A program made the translations under genes and the position numbers. Below the pieces are notes generated by a model, which saw only the letters and a program-made list of their open reading frames with translations, had not been told where the DNA came from and did not search any database. A stretch of DNA of 64,000 nucleotides, taken from positions 112,958,168 through 113,022,167 of the forward strand of contig CM028379.1 of assembly GCA_013146195.2 (NCBI GenBank). Direction: 5' to 3'. Shown in pieces: positions 20,850 through 32,676 of this stretch. The DNA is from Codonopsis lanceolata (lineage: Eukaryota > Streptophyta > Magnoliopsida > Asterales > Campanulaceae). The number at the start of each line of letters is the position of its first letter. Positions within the stretch are counted from its first letter, which is position 1.

Positions 20850-22418
20850 TTTTTTTTTTTTTGATAGGTAATAATATGTATAAATAAATATGAGCGTAAA
20901 AACAGGTGACACGTCCTTTGTACATTAGGAGTATACAAACTACTTAATACTAAAACTATTTACAAAATCTACAAAAGAATGACCGAGAGATTGATGTGTC
21001 GCAGAACACCACAAAAACAACGTACGCAAAAGACAATCTCTCAATTGATCCAGCGAAACCTCTATATTATCGAAGATTCTTCTATTCCTCTCTTTCCAAA
21101 TGGTCCACCAAACACCCGCCGGAATAGCAGCCCAAAGAATATTGCTCCTCCTGCGATTGAACCGCGACCAACTCAAAAGCATCCCTCGAATAGAACTGGG
21201 CATTACCCACAAAATCCCAAAAAGCCCCAGAACCATATACCATATAGAACGAGCCATCAGACAATACAGTAACAAGTGATTAAGTCTCTCATCGTTGCCT
21301 TTGCACATGTAACACCAGTTCACATAAACCATCCCTCTTTTGTGAATATTTTCTCCCGTAAGAATCGCCTCATGGCAAGCTTCCCTAACAAAAAAAGCGA
21401 CGCGACTGGGAGCAATACTTCTCCATATTTCTTTCTATGGAAAGGAATACCCATCACTACCCGACATAGCAAGAAAATAAGATTTGACAGTAAATTTATT
21501 GCTAATCGACCCATCCCACCTCGCCTTATCATTCCCCGTCAACCTGATGTGCATAAAGCAAGGTGAAAAAATTACCACAAATCTCCATCTCCCAGTCTTG
21601 AAGATCCCTACGAAACAAGGGGTTCCAAACCACTCTACCACGGTCAATTTGCAGCACCAAACTAACATAACAATTTTTGTCAAGTCAGGATACTCTCCAA
21701 AGTTCAACCTCCTCACACCACTTGTCTTTCCATAATCTAACTTTCGAACCATTGCCGACCTCAAAAGAAACAAACCTTTCAAACTGTGCCCACCCTTTGC
21801 AAAAACCTTTCCAAACTCCTGACCCGAAAGAACCAGTGACGATTTTAGAAAACCAATTATGATTGCCCTCTCCGTATCGACTGATCACCACCCTCCTCCA
21901 CAAACCATCCTCCTCCTCCATGTAACGCCATAGCCATTTGCCAAGTATAGCTGAATTGAAGTGACCTAATTTCTTGATACCTAGACCTCCCCCCCTGATG
22001 TTCATACAAACCTTATCCCATTTAACTAAATGGAACTTATGCTCCTCCCCTTGACCCTCCCACAAGAAGTCCCTTTCCATCTTCTCCAATATGCTACGCA
22101 CTGAAGCAGGAACCACAAACAGCGAAAAGAAGTAAGGACGCAGACTCGATAAAGTATTTTTTATAAGCGTAAGTCTCCCTGCTTTGGACAGCGGCTGTTT
22201 CGTCCACCCTGTCAACCGTCGACCAAATCTTTCAACAACCGGATTCCACATAGCTCTACTTTTGAAAGGCGCACCAATCGGCAAACCTAGATAAGTCGAA
22301 GGTAAATGAGATACCTTGCACCCAAACACTGAAACAAGCTGATGAATATTCTCTACCACATCCACAGGGATGATTTCACTCTTAGCGATATTAATTTGAA
22401 GACCCGACACCATCTGGT
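20850..22418 (-). mobile_element. 5'-truncated L1-type LINE (minus strand)
   Basis: A perfect 13-bp target duplication, ATGTTAGTCTCAT, flanks the insert (20837-20849 and 22419-22431). The poly-A tail reads as a T run at 20849-20863. The insert is truncated within the RT domain. Upstream ORF2, including the endonuclease, is missing, as is typical of failed target-primed reverse transcription. The clean duplication and long frame show it is much younger than the plus-strand LINE remnant beside it. Confidence 0.93.
20940..22418 (-). pseudogene. LINE ORF2 C-terminal half
   Basis: The frame 22440-21685 begins at the insertion boundary and reads the RT thumb region: MVSGLQINIAKSE, then STYLGLPIGAP, then KAGRLTLIKNTLSSL. 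It continues to WLWRYMEEEDGLWRRV and VGNGSKVRLWKDKW. After frame changes near 21690 and 21330, the zf-RVT zinc-binding region appears (WCYMCKGNDERLNHLLLYC) with IWKERNRRIFDN. The first few residues of the frame (MDDMRLTYQ) come from the flank and target duplication, not from the LINE. Confidence 0.88.
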
Positions 22419-22732
22419 ATGTTAGTCTCATATCATCCATGCTTTTTCAATTTATCAAATCATCATTATGCTTATCTTATTTTACAACTGTACGTAGAAA
22501 AATCCTTATATTCACTCGTGAGCACAAGAAATATGGAACAATCGCACTAATCCATGTTAAATATATAGGTGAACATGCAATCATTGAGAGTTAAAATCCG
22601 TGACTCTCTCCTGTCTTTCTATCTCTCCCGAAGAAAAGAAACGTAGGATCTTAATTAGTTTCTTACTATTTGAGTGCTCTGTCAATCAGCAATATATGCA
22701 CACACACGCACACACTTAGAAGGTAAACTTTG

Positions 22733-22950
22733 GGTTTGTACTTTGAAAAGTCTAATTGTTAAGAGATATGGTAGTGCACTTGGGATTGGTTATATCAAAA
22801 ATGTTAAGAGTGTACACAAGATTTTTTTTATCACATGGGGAGGGTAAAGTTGAGAGATTATGGAGATTGAAGACATAATTTTTAAAAGTAGACTCTTTAA
22901 GTGGAACATTCCAAAATAGAGTAGTTGGTCTTTGCTTGGAACAGAGGGAG
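22733..22950. mobile_element. Stowaway-like MITE, left end decayed
   Basis: The right end GGAACAGAGGGAG plus TA (22951-22952) and the internal TTTGAAAAGTCTA motif match the element at 18882. The left terminal repeat is not intact, so its start is approximate. Confidence 0.5.
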
Positions 22951-23209
22951 TACTATTCATAGCTCAGATGTACATGAAAGGATGCAAAATTAGATCTTGT
23001 GTAAAATCTGTCGAGCCAACTTTTTGGCACTGAAATTGAAATGAAGCTTTATATATGTTTAAATTGATGACTAATTTCAAGATCAAGGTTGTGGACCCTA
23101 AGTGGTTGCTGTTAGAGTCTTATTTGCGCGGGACGTGTTTCAGTGGGAGACTGCTTTTAAGTTTTATGCTGTAGCCCAGCCATAGCTTGATATTAAGAAG
23201 AAAGGGAGA

Positions 23210-23657
23210 AAGAAGACACTTGCTTCCTTCATTTGAGATAGAAATCTACATAAGCAAGAACGTTCATTTGGCAAGTCAGACCTGTTTGTGTGATTTGTAT
23301 TCACTTTTCAATTGTAATCCTATCCAAGTAACTCAAAAGAAAGTCATTTGAGACTGAAAGCTCATTGTTGGGTACTCTCTCCTCCCTCAATGAGAGTCCC
23401 CCTTTACAGTAGCCAAAAATTCTAAGAAAAAAGAAGACACTTCTTCCTTCCTTTGTGATAGAAATCTACATAAGCAGAAACGTCCATTTGGCAGGTCACC
23501 TGTTTGTATGATTTGTATTCGCTTTCCACTTGTAATCCCTATCCAAGTGACTTTCAGAAGATAAACTATTAAGCCTTCTGGGACTGAAGGTTTATGTCGG
23601 GTACTCCCTCCTCGACAACAAGAGTCTCCCTTACAATAGTCAAATTCTGAGAAATAG
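23210..23657 (+). repeat. 220-bp tandem duplication
   Basis: Two diverged head-to-tail copies (about 23210-23430 and 23431-23657) share GATAGAAATCTACATAAGCA, TGATTTGTATTC and GGGTACTC blocks. Neither copy encodes protein. Confidence 0.85.
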
Positions 23658-24353
23658 TTACTACCCTTGAGATTATTATTATGCGAAAAAATTCATAATG
23701 GGTGCAAACTTCTTCTTCTTGTTCCCTTTTCTTTTCGATATATAAATGGTGGATTTATGCACTTTGTGCTGAAACATAAGCTCTCAATTTTTTATGCTCT
23801 GCACTCTGTTTTTCTGGTTTAATGAGTACTTACCCAATGCGATCATCCCTTTTGTGGATTTTTTTTGGGGAAGATGGGGCTGGGTACTAAATTATACTGT
23901 TCATAATATTTGTGTATTCTCTTGGTTCAGCAGCTTTTGGCCTGTGATCTATTTTTTGTATAGGCCTTTTGCTCCTTTTGTTCGGGTTCACCCCCTTGGA
24001 AAATTTCATAGGCACATATTTACTTATCAAATAATTTTTTTTTAAATTTTATTATCAAATAAAATTAAATAAAAAGTGGTGGATTTATGGGAGTTGTATG
24101 CCTTATGTTTTGACACATACTATCAATACTTACAAATCAAGTCCACTTTAATTTATCTCAGTCCAGTTTCAAAATGTATTAGGGCTATTCATGTTTCATA
24201 TCACTGGTAATTCATCTCCATATTTTTGTTGATTGTCCACGTGCCAATTTGAAGGTGGTTTAATTTTTCCCAGGTTAGAATTCCTTCTTGGAGGTAGAGA
24301 GCTGGATGTCTCTTTTATAGATTACATGAACTCATAAAGAAGCTTCCATAAGT

Positions 24354-27300
24354 ATGGGGTACCCAAATCAGCTGTCTGAAGAAGCTGAAATGGCTCAACA
24401 AGCCAAAGAAGGTTCCTTTAGGCCTCCCAGAGCTACTTCAGCATTTATGGTGAACTCGGAAATAGGGGCAGTTTTGGCTGTTATGAGGAGAAATGTGCGG
24501 TGGGGAGTTCGTTACTTGGCAGATGACGATCAGCTAGAGCATTCTCTAATTAGATCTTTCAAGGAACTAAGGAGGGAAGTTTTTTCATGGCAACACAAGT
24601 GGAATGTTATCAATCCAGTGGTGTACCTGCAGCCATTTCTAGACGTAATTCAATCTGATGAAACTGGTGCACCAATAACTGGAGTTGCTTTGTCATCAGT
24701 TTACAAATTTTTGACCCTTGAAGTACTTGATGTGGATACTGTTAATGTAGCAGATGCATTGCATCTTATAGTTGATGCTGTGACAAGTTGTCGCTTTGAG
24801 GTGACTGATCCTGCATCTGAAGAAGTGGTACTGATGAAGATACTACAGGTTCTTTTGGCTTGCATGAAAAATAAGGCCTCGGTTAAGTTGAGTAACCAGC
24901 ATGTATGCAACATTGTAAATACCTGCTTTCGTGTGGTTCATCAAGCAAGCTCCAAAGGTGAATTGTTGCAGAGAATAGCTCGGCACACGATGCATGAGCT
25001 AATTAGATGCATTTTTTCACACCTGCCTGACATTGACAGTACAGAACATGCATTGACTCAGGGAGGCCAATCACATGTCAACAAAGAGGTAATCATCCTT
25101 GATCATTGCTCTTCCTCTTGATACTATGTATTTCAGATTTGAAGTTTGTTGTGCTTGTGGCACTCTTATGAATTGTTGGTGTCCGGTTCCGTGTTCTTAC
25201 CAACTCCTCGATCACCATCTACACATTTAGCAGTCATCTCAGATGGCCAAGATTCTGTTTTTGTGGATTCTGATCAGAATGAGGAAAAACTTTTATGGTT
25301 GGTTTTTCATGACCACTCAATGGTGATGATTTAGCAGTTGTTGCCTAGAAGTGAGGACCGGATCAGAGGTCTAAAATTTGACTTGAGTTGTGATCCAAAT
25401 GAGGGGCTCTGCTAGAAATTTGTATCATATAACTTTCTTTGTGCAGGTTGGGGAGCCAGATGAGGATCAACAACAAGACAATGGTTATGCTAGTTCAGAG
25501 TACGAAAAGGTGCCTTCTGGTGAAATTGCTTCAATTGTTTCCACAGGTACGCTTGCAGTGAAGATGGATGAAGCTATTAGCGAGGTTGGTCAGAGTAGAA
25601 GGCATCTTATGACTGAACCCTATGGGGTTCCATGCATGGTGGAGATTTTTCACTTTCTTTGCTCTCTTTTGAATGCAATTGAGCGTAGTGGAGGGGATCC
25701 TGGATCAAACTCTATAGCCTATGATGAAGATGTCCCCCTGTTTGCCTTGGGTTTAATCAATTCGGCTATTGAACTGGGTGGCCCGTATCTTGGCCAGCAC
25801 CCTGAATTATTAGCTTTGATACAAGATGAGTTGTTCCGAAGCTTGTTGCAGTTCGGTTTATCGATGAGTCCACTAATCCTTTCCACAGTATGTAGTATTA
25901 TTCTCAATCTGCATCATCATATGCGTACAAAACTCAAGTTACAGCTTGAAGCTTTCTTCTCTCGTGTGCTTCTGAGTATTGCACAAAGCAAGCATGGAGC
26001 TTCATATCAACAACTGGAGGTTGCTATGGAGACTCTTGTTGACCTTTGTCGACAGCAGACGTTTATTGATGAATTATATGCCAATTTTGATTGTGATATA
26101 TCCTGCAGTAATGTGTTTGAAGACCTTGCCAACCTGTTATCAAAAAGCGCATTTCCAGTGAATAGCCCCCTATCTGCTATAAACATTCTTGCTTTGGATG
26201 GTCTGCTTGCCATGATCAAGGGTATGGCTGAAAGGATAGGCAGTGATTTACCAATTTCAGACCACACTTTGTTAGATCTTGAAGAATATGAATCATTCTG
26301 GACTTTGAAGTGTGAAAACTATGACAACCCTAATTGTTGGGGGCCATTTATTCATAAGATGAAATTCATAAAGAGTAAATTGTTAGTCGGAGCTGATCAC
26401 TTTAACCGAGATCCTAAGAAAGGTCTGGAATTTCTCCAGGGAATGCATATGTTGCCTGATAAACTTGACCCACCAAGTGTAGCATACTTCTTTAGGTACA
26501 CAACTGGGTTAGATAAGAATCTGATTGGGGATTATCTGGGAAATCATGAGCAGTTCTGTGTTGACGTGCTTCAGGAATTTGCTCGGACGTTTGATTTTCA
26601 AGGCATGAATCTGGATACTGCATTGCGTGTTTTCCTGGAAACTTTCAGATTGCCTGGAGAATCACAGAAGATACAGAGGGTTCTTGAGGCATTTGCAGAG
26701 CGATATTATGAGCAATCACCACGCATTCTGGCCAATACAGATGCCGCACTTCTCTTGTCTTATTCTATGATATTGCTTAATACTGATAAACACAATGCAC
26801 AGGTCAAGAAGAAAATGACTGAAGAAGATTTTATTCGTAACAATCGGCGCATAAATGGAGGAAACGATCTCCCGAGAGAGTACTTGTCTGAGCTTTACCA
26901 CTCAATCTGTGAAAATGAGATCCGGATGACTCCAGAGCAAGGTGTTGGTTCCCCGTTCATAACTCACAGTAACTGGGTTGGTCTAATTCACAAATCCAAA
27001 ACAGCTGCTCCTTTCATCGTCTGTGATTCTGGAGAGCACCTTAGCTATGATATGTTTGCTATCTTGTCAGGTCCAACTATTGCTGCTCTCTCAGTTGTTT
27101 TTGATAATGTGGAGCAAGAAGATGTGTTACAAACATGTATTGATGGGTTCCTAGATGTAGCAAAAATTGCAGCTTGCTATCATCTTGATGACGTACTGGA
27201 TGGTTTGGTTGTGTCTCTTTGTAAATTCACGACCCTGTTGCTTCCCCTGTCTGCTGAAGACTCCGTCCTTGCATTTGGGGATGATAGTAAAGCTAGGATG

Positions 27301-29043
27301 GCAACAACAGCAGTTTTCATGATAGCAAACAAGTATGGTGATTATATCCGCTCTGGTTGGAAAAACATTTTGGAATGTGTTATAAGCTTGCACAAGTTGG
27401 GCCTTCTTCCTGCTCGTTTGGCCAGTGATGCTGCTGATGATTTAGAGCCTTCTTCTGATCTGGACCAGGGAAAACCTGCTTTGGGTTCCCCACGAGCATC
27501 CATTACGCCTTTGGTCACTCCTAAAAGGTCGTCGAGCCTGATGGGTCGATTCAGTGAATTCTTATATTATGATACAGAGAAGCCAGCTCCACAACCAACT
27601 GAAGAACAGCTTCAAGCTCAACAACGGTCTCTAGAGGCAGTTAAGGATTGCCACATTGATAGCATCTTCACAGAAAGTAAGTTTCTGCAATCCGAGTCAC
27701 TGTCACAGCTTGTTCGGGCCATCATTATAGCTGCTGGGCGATCCTATAAGGTTAATAACTCGTTAGAAGATGAAGGGACTGCAGCTTTTTGTGTGGAGTT
27801 GCTAATCACGGTCACACTAAATAACCGGGATAGGATTATGCTTCTCTGGCAGGGTGTTTATCAGCATATAGCCAATGTTGTTCAATCAACGGTAATGCCT
27901 TGTACTTTAGTGGAGAAGGCAGTGTTTGGGCTTATCCGGATATGTCAGCGGCTTCTTCCTTACAAGGAAAACCTGACTGACGAGCTTCTCAAGTCTCTTC
28001 AACTTGTACTAAAACTCGATGCTCGGGTTGCTGATGCATACTGTGAGAACATTACGCAGGAAGTCATGCGCCTGGTCAAAGCAAATGCAAGGCAGATTAG
28101 ATCTCATATGGGTTGGCGTACCATCACCTCCCTTCTCTCTATCACTGCCCGACATCCGGAAGCATCTGAAGTTGGATTTGAGACGCTTGAGTTCATTATG
28201 TCTGATGGGGCGCACCTGTTACCGGCAAATTACGTGCTGTGTGTCAATGCAGCTCGGCAGTTTGCTGAGTCCCGAGTTGGAGATGTTGCTCGGTCTGTTA
28301 AATCTTTGGATTTGATGGCAGGTTCATCGGTTTGCTTAGTTAGATGGTCTAGCAGTGCCAAGGAAGCCATGGGGGAAGAGGATGCAATGAAACTGTATCA
28401 GGATATTGGGGAGATGTGGCTGAGGCTTGTACAAGGACTAAGGAAAGTGTGTCTAGACCAGAGAGAAGAGATCAGGAATCACGCCATTTTGATGTTACAG
28501 AGGTGCTTGACTGGGTTGGAAGGGATTTACATTCCAAATGAGTTATGGCTGCAGTGTTTTGATCTGGTGGTTTTCACACTGGTAAATGATCTGTTAGAAA
28601 TTGCGCAGGAGAAGTCCCCCAAAGAATATCGTAACATGGAAGGAACCCTAGTCTTATCTCTGAAACTTTTGTCAAAGGTGGTGTTACACTCATTGCAGAG
28701 TATTTCACAAATGACGTCTTTCTGCAAACTATGGCTAGGGGTCCTTAGTTGTATGGAGAGATACATGAAGGTGAAATTTAAAGGGAAACGGAGTGAGAAG
28801 ATCCATGAACTGATCCCTGAGCTCCTGAAGAATACCCTGCTCGTAATGAAGACTAGTGGGATCCTTGTACCAAGTGATGCTGTTGGTGGGGATAGTATTT
28901 GGCAGCTAACTTGGTTGAATGTTAAAAATATAGCCCCATCTTTGCAATTAGAGGTTTTCCCAGGTAATGAATTGGAGCAGCTGCAGACAACTGGTAGTGG
29001 CAAAACGGGGGTTAGTCCAGTCGCTGATGGAAAGTCAGTGTGA
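24354..29043 (+). CDS. GNL1: ARF guanine-nucleotide exchange factor, GNOM-LIKE 1 type
   Basis: Coding sequence is 24354-25088 joined to 25447-29043, 1443 aa, close to plant GNOM/GNL1 (about 1450 aa). The first exon is exactly 245 codons, and the intron is GT...AG in phase 0. Domains: DCB (about 30-240), variable linker (245-310), HUS with its HUS box NFDCD (458-462), Sec7 (about 565-740), then HDS repeats. The catalytic 'glutamic finger' is Glu650 in FRLPGESQK. The MGY start, INSEIGAVL-like N-terminus (VNSEIGAVLAVMRRNVRWGVRY) and many HDS residues fit GNL1 better than GNOM. Relatives activate ARF1 GTPases on Golgi membranes for COPI recycling and endocytosis. Position 688, the brefeldin-A determinant (Met in GNOM), is Leu, predicting a BFA-resistant exchange factor. 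The following motif reads LNTDKHN instead of LNTDQHN. The frame is intact. Confidence 0.95.
25089..25446 (+). other. GNL1 coding intron (358 bp)
   Basis: Donor GAG|GTAATC at 25089 and acceptor TTTGTGCAG ending at 25446, phase 0. Reading through would hit a stop at 25119-25121, so splicing is required. It separates the DCB domain from the acidic linker. Confidence 0.93.
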
Positions 29044-29545
29044 AAATTGTTTGAGGTTAGAGATATACCAGAACTATTCAAATTGTGCTGGGTTCAGTAT
29101 ATAGCACTTTTTTGTTAGATAAAGGCGCTCGGGATACTGGCATGGATCTCGACTGGTCTAACATTATGCGAAGGTCGAGCTCTGGAGGGATTTTTTGACA
29201 GTTCGGTTCAGTCTGTCCAGCTTTCATATATTTGATATACTTATCAGCTTTTGTATCATTTTTCATAAGAAGAGTGGTTTTTTTCTTTTAGATGGCAATG
29301 TATGCTCTTTTTGCACCCAACCAAGGGATATATGTACAGCTCAGATTTTTGTACCACCATAGTCATTTTGTGCTCCCTTTTTAAATTTACATTTCAATTT
29401 TCAATGTTGTGCTGTTTATTTTACTCCACCAACTTAGTTCATTTAAAGAATCATAATTTATATTTTTATGCATTCTTTTCAAGGTTTTTTATTTTTGTTT
29501 TTAAGAAGTAGGCTAATGAATTTTCTGACTTCACAAAATAAATGA
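29044..29545 (+). other. GNL1 3'UTR and downstream flank
   Basis: After the TGA the DNA is T-rich with no ORF, as for a plant 3'UTR. An AATAAA-type signal occurs only at about 29537. The true polyadenylation site cannot be placed by eye. Confidence 0.4.
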
Positions 29546-29554
29546 TTAAATATA

Positions 29555-29712
29555 CCCTTTGTTCCATTCAAAGAGATCCATATGTTTACAATACAAGTGT
29601 AGACTATGGATAAAATCTTATGGAAATTGTAACAATTATTTTAGAAAGTGAGACTCTTTATGGGTAGCATTTCAAAATATAATTATAAACTCTTTATCTG
29701 AAACGGGGCGAC
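29555..29712. mobile_element. Stowaway-like MITE
   Basis: TA-flanked. Left end CCCTTTGTTCCATTC and right complement GTCGCCCCGTTTCAG form imperfect inverted ends, and an internal GAGACTCTTTATG motif resembles the other copies. Confidence 0.55.
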
Positions 29713-29714
29713 TA

Positions 29715-30336
29715 TATGATTTTAATTTTTAACAAATAATTTATTAATTTTCAGGAAAAACATAATTTTCATAAGTCTTGAAATTATTTGTTTATTTTCA
29801 AAAATTAAATTATTATGTCTTGAAAATTTGGATGAATTTAGAATTTAGGAGGACCTTGAAATGGATTAATTAGTAGAATCTATGACATTAGGTTTTAACA
29901 AATTTATAAAATAATTGTTATCCATAACAAAACGGTAAAATAACGAGAAAGTATATTTGAAATAATAAAATTAATGAATTAGTAGCGCATAATAAAGTAT
30001 ATTTGAAAGTTTAAAATGAAAAATTAAAAGAGTTTTGAAAACAAATTTATAAGCTAAGTACACTAAAAAAGTACTTTTAAAACTTATTAATGTTTGAAAA
30101 CAACTAATGTTTAAACTCTTTAAAAAAAGACTTTAAAATGATAGATAAACATCAACCTTTTCAAGTCATCAACTCCGGTTCATGATGACACTATAAAGAC
30201 CGCTATGGGTATACCGGTCTTATACATGAGATGCTATAACTTATAAGGAAGTTAACTATTCATTCCCCCCCTTAAATATACAAGGTTTTTTATACTCTCT
30301 TATATGAGATGCCCTAACCATTCCTTAAATATACAA
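29715..30336. other. AT-rich spacer
   Basis: No ORF, RNA gene or complete transposon seen. TATGAGATGC- and CCTTAAATATACAAG-type short repeats near 30230-30340 suggest old MITE debris. Confidence 0.5.
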
Positions 30337-31596
30337 GGGTAAACTTCAAAAAAATGCCTTCAACTATGACTCAATTTAAACCCGATCCCTTAGTATATTG
30401 ACTTGGGCGGTCGGGTCACACTCGGACAAATAAACCCCAATGTTATTTTTCATATTAAAAAAATTGATAAGAGAAATAACCCCCACTCATTTATACCAAA
30501 TTATGTTCTTAAATATCACTTCTTCAAATGATTTAAAAGCTATTGTGTCCAATTCTTATATATCACGATGGATCATATTAAGCTACATGTGCTTCTTCGT
30601 TTCACATTGTACCCACTGACACCAAATTGGTTGAACTCTCTATAAACTTAGCAATTACAACTCCAAAGTTGTGCATCTGTCTTTTGCGCGTGAAAGTTTT
30701 GGGTTTTTGGTCTACGATATTCCCGATGAAAAATAAGTGCATGATATTGATGTCATTTCACATTTTATGTTACTTTTGTTAACTCACCCGAGTCAAGTGG
30801 ACTCAGGGGCGGACACAAGGCATAAGGTGTGGGGGAAGTTGCCCCCACTTGGGGTTTTTTCTACAAAGGAATTTTTTTAAAAAATAAATAATAATATGGT
30901 ATATTGTACATTTTGCTCCCACCTGAATCAAATTTCTACAATTTGCTCCCACCTAAATAAAAAACAAATTATAATTGTGATTTAAATTTTAAAAAAATTA
31001 ATAACCCTCATTTTAAAATAGCCCTAATTTGAAATAATCATAATTTTGAAATAGCCCTAATTGAGTATTTAATTTATGCAATTATTGTGAATTGTGATTT
31101 ATGAATTTGTGATAGATGATATATTGATATTATGATAATATTGTTTTATTTCCTAAATTTGTGTGTTCAATATCTTGGTAGGAAATGTATATTTATTTAA
31201 TCTAAAATTAGAACATTTTAATTTGGGGGTTGAAGTAGTTGATTTATGAGATTTTTTTTATTTGTGTATATTTCCAAATTGTGATTGATTTGAAAGAATT
31301 TGGTTTTAATGGTTATGGAGAAATTTTTTAAACGAAAACCAAATTTGTGATCAATTTATAAATGATTCTTTTGTATGTTTTATTGAAAAATATTTGCTTA
31401 CGAACGTCACAAATGATGATGTAATTAAACATTTTCAAAGTATGAAAACGCGTAGGAGACAATTATGATTTATAACTTTATTAAATTTGTGCACCCAGTT
31501 GGGAAAATTTCTGCGTCCGCCACTGAGTGGACTAACTCACTCAGGTTGATAGTTTGGCATCATACATAGCTCAAGGGGGATTTTTGAAATTTACCC
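30337..31596. mobile_element. Mutator-type MITE hosting a nested hAT element
   Basis: Ends GGGTAAACTTCAAAAA (30337) and the complement of GGGTAAATTTCAAAAA (31596) form an imperfect inverted repeat of about 45 bp. The flanks are near-identical 9-bp duplications, AATATACAA and AATACACAA. The 9-bp size suits Mutator-like elements. Without the nested hAT element it would be about 530 bp. Confidence 0.75.
30804..31525. mobile_element. non-autonomous hAT transposon (722 bp)
   Basis: Ends CAGGGGCGGACACA and complement CAGTGGCGGACGCAG, with a perfect 8-bp duplication AGTGGACT (30796-30803, 31526-31533). AT-rich interior with no transposase. Confidence 0.9.
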
Positions 31597-32398
31597 AATA
31601 CACAATAATATATAAATAGTTTTCATGTTTGATTGGTACATATTATTAAAAAAAAAAACTAAACGATTCAATTATTAATAGATTTACACAACACCTATAA
31701 AAATGCTTAATAGGTACTTTTAAAAAATGCTTTTTCCAAAATACTTCTTACGTAGTCTATTTTTTTTTTTTTTTGTTAAATTTAAATTAATGTTTTTTTT
31801 ATTAAATTTAAATTAATGTTAATTTTTATTTTAATTTAATACCAGACCGTTTTTTTTAAAATTAATTAGTACTCACTGTAACCTCTAGTAACTAACCAAT
31901 TCATTAAAATTAATTGTGTAAGCTAAAATATTTTAAATCTCCAAAATTAAAACAAATTCAAATTTAATAAAAAACAAAAAAAATTATGTAAAGGGTATTT
32001 ATCAAATACAGATTTAAAATAGATAATATACCCCATATAAAATAGGCATAAAAAAAAAACCTAAATAGTCCCTGTAAAATTTGGATTTATTGATTATGAT
32101 CCCAATTAATTGCTCACAATTTGTTCTTGTTGTACCGCGAATTGTTATTCGTCTATTCCAAAGAAGTTAAGCTTCCACGATGTGTCATAATTTGACCGTG
32201 GTAAAACTATTTATGTATTCTTTTCCTTTAAATAAACAAAAATACCCATATTTTTTCATTTTAAAACTAGATACTATGATATTATTGTAATTAGAACCCT
32301 TTTTTTTATTAATTTTCAACCCCCTTTCCCTTCCCTATGTTTTAATTCCACCATGGTCACACAGCGTTTCATTGTCGAACACAAATACCTCCTCCAAC
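31597..32398. other. AT-rich spacer
   Basis: Poly-A, poly-T and short direct repeats (TTAAATTTAAATTAATG at about 31779 and 31804). No gene seen. Confidence 0.5.
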
Positions 32399-32644
32399 TA
32401 GGGGTGTAAATCGAAACATCCACGAATGGGTCCAACCAAACCAAACCAATGGTTTGTTCGGTTTGGTCGAAGACGCTTCGGTTTCGTTTCAAGAATTGAA
32501 AACCACAAATGGCGGTCGGTTCATGGTTTTTGGTATCGAACCAAACCAAACCGAACCAAACCAAACCACCCTATATATTTTTATTTATTTATTATATAAT
32601 ATATATTATATTACATTTATTAACGATTTTAAACCTTTGATTTA

Positions 32645-32676
<32 letters not shown>

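Larger units (their letters stand above)
18261..24273 (+). other. probable 6-kb 5'UTR intron of GNL1, transposon-rich
   Basis: Inferred from donor GTAAGG at 18261 and acceptor TTTCCCAG ending at 24273. It contains two Stowaway MITEs and a third candidate, two LINE remnants in opposite orientations and a 220-bp tandem duplication. No host coding exon is visible. An alternative is that transcription starts closer to 24300 and this is ordinary intergenic DNA. Confidence 0.35.

Noticed and set aside
21685..22440. ORF start MDDMRLTYQ as the LINE protein start
   Set aside because: These residues come from the 13-bp target duplication and flanking DNA; the LINE begins inside RT.
24701..24913. Minus-strand and alternative-frame ORFs across GNL1
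   Set aside because: They overlap the conserved coding frame antisense and show no family motifs.
25390..25446. The open frame of GNL1 exon 2 extends upstream to an ATG at 25390
   Set aside because: Residues before 25447 do not resemble the family, and a good acceptor (TTTGTGCAG) ends at 25446 in phase with exon 1.
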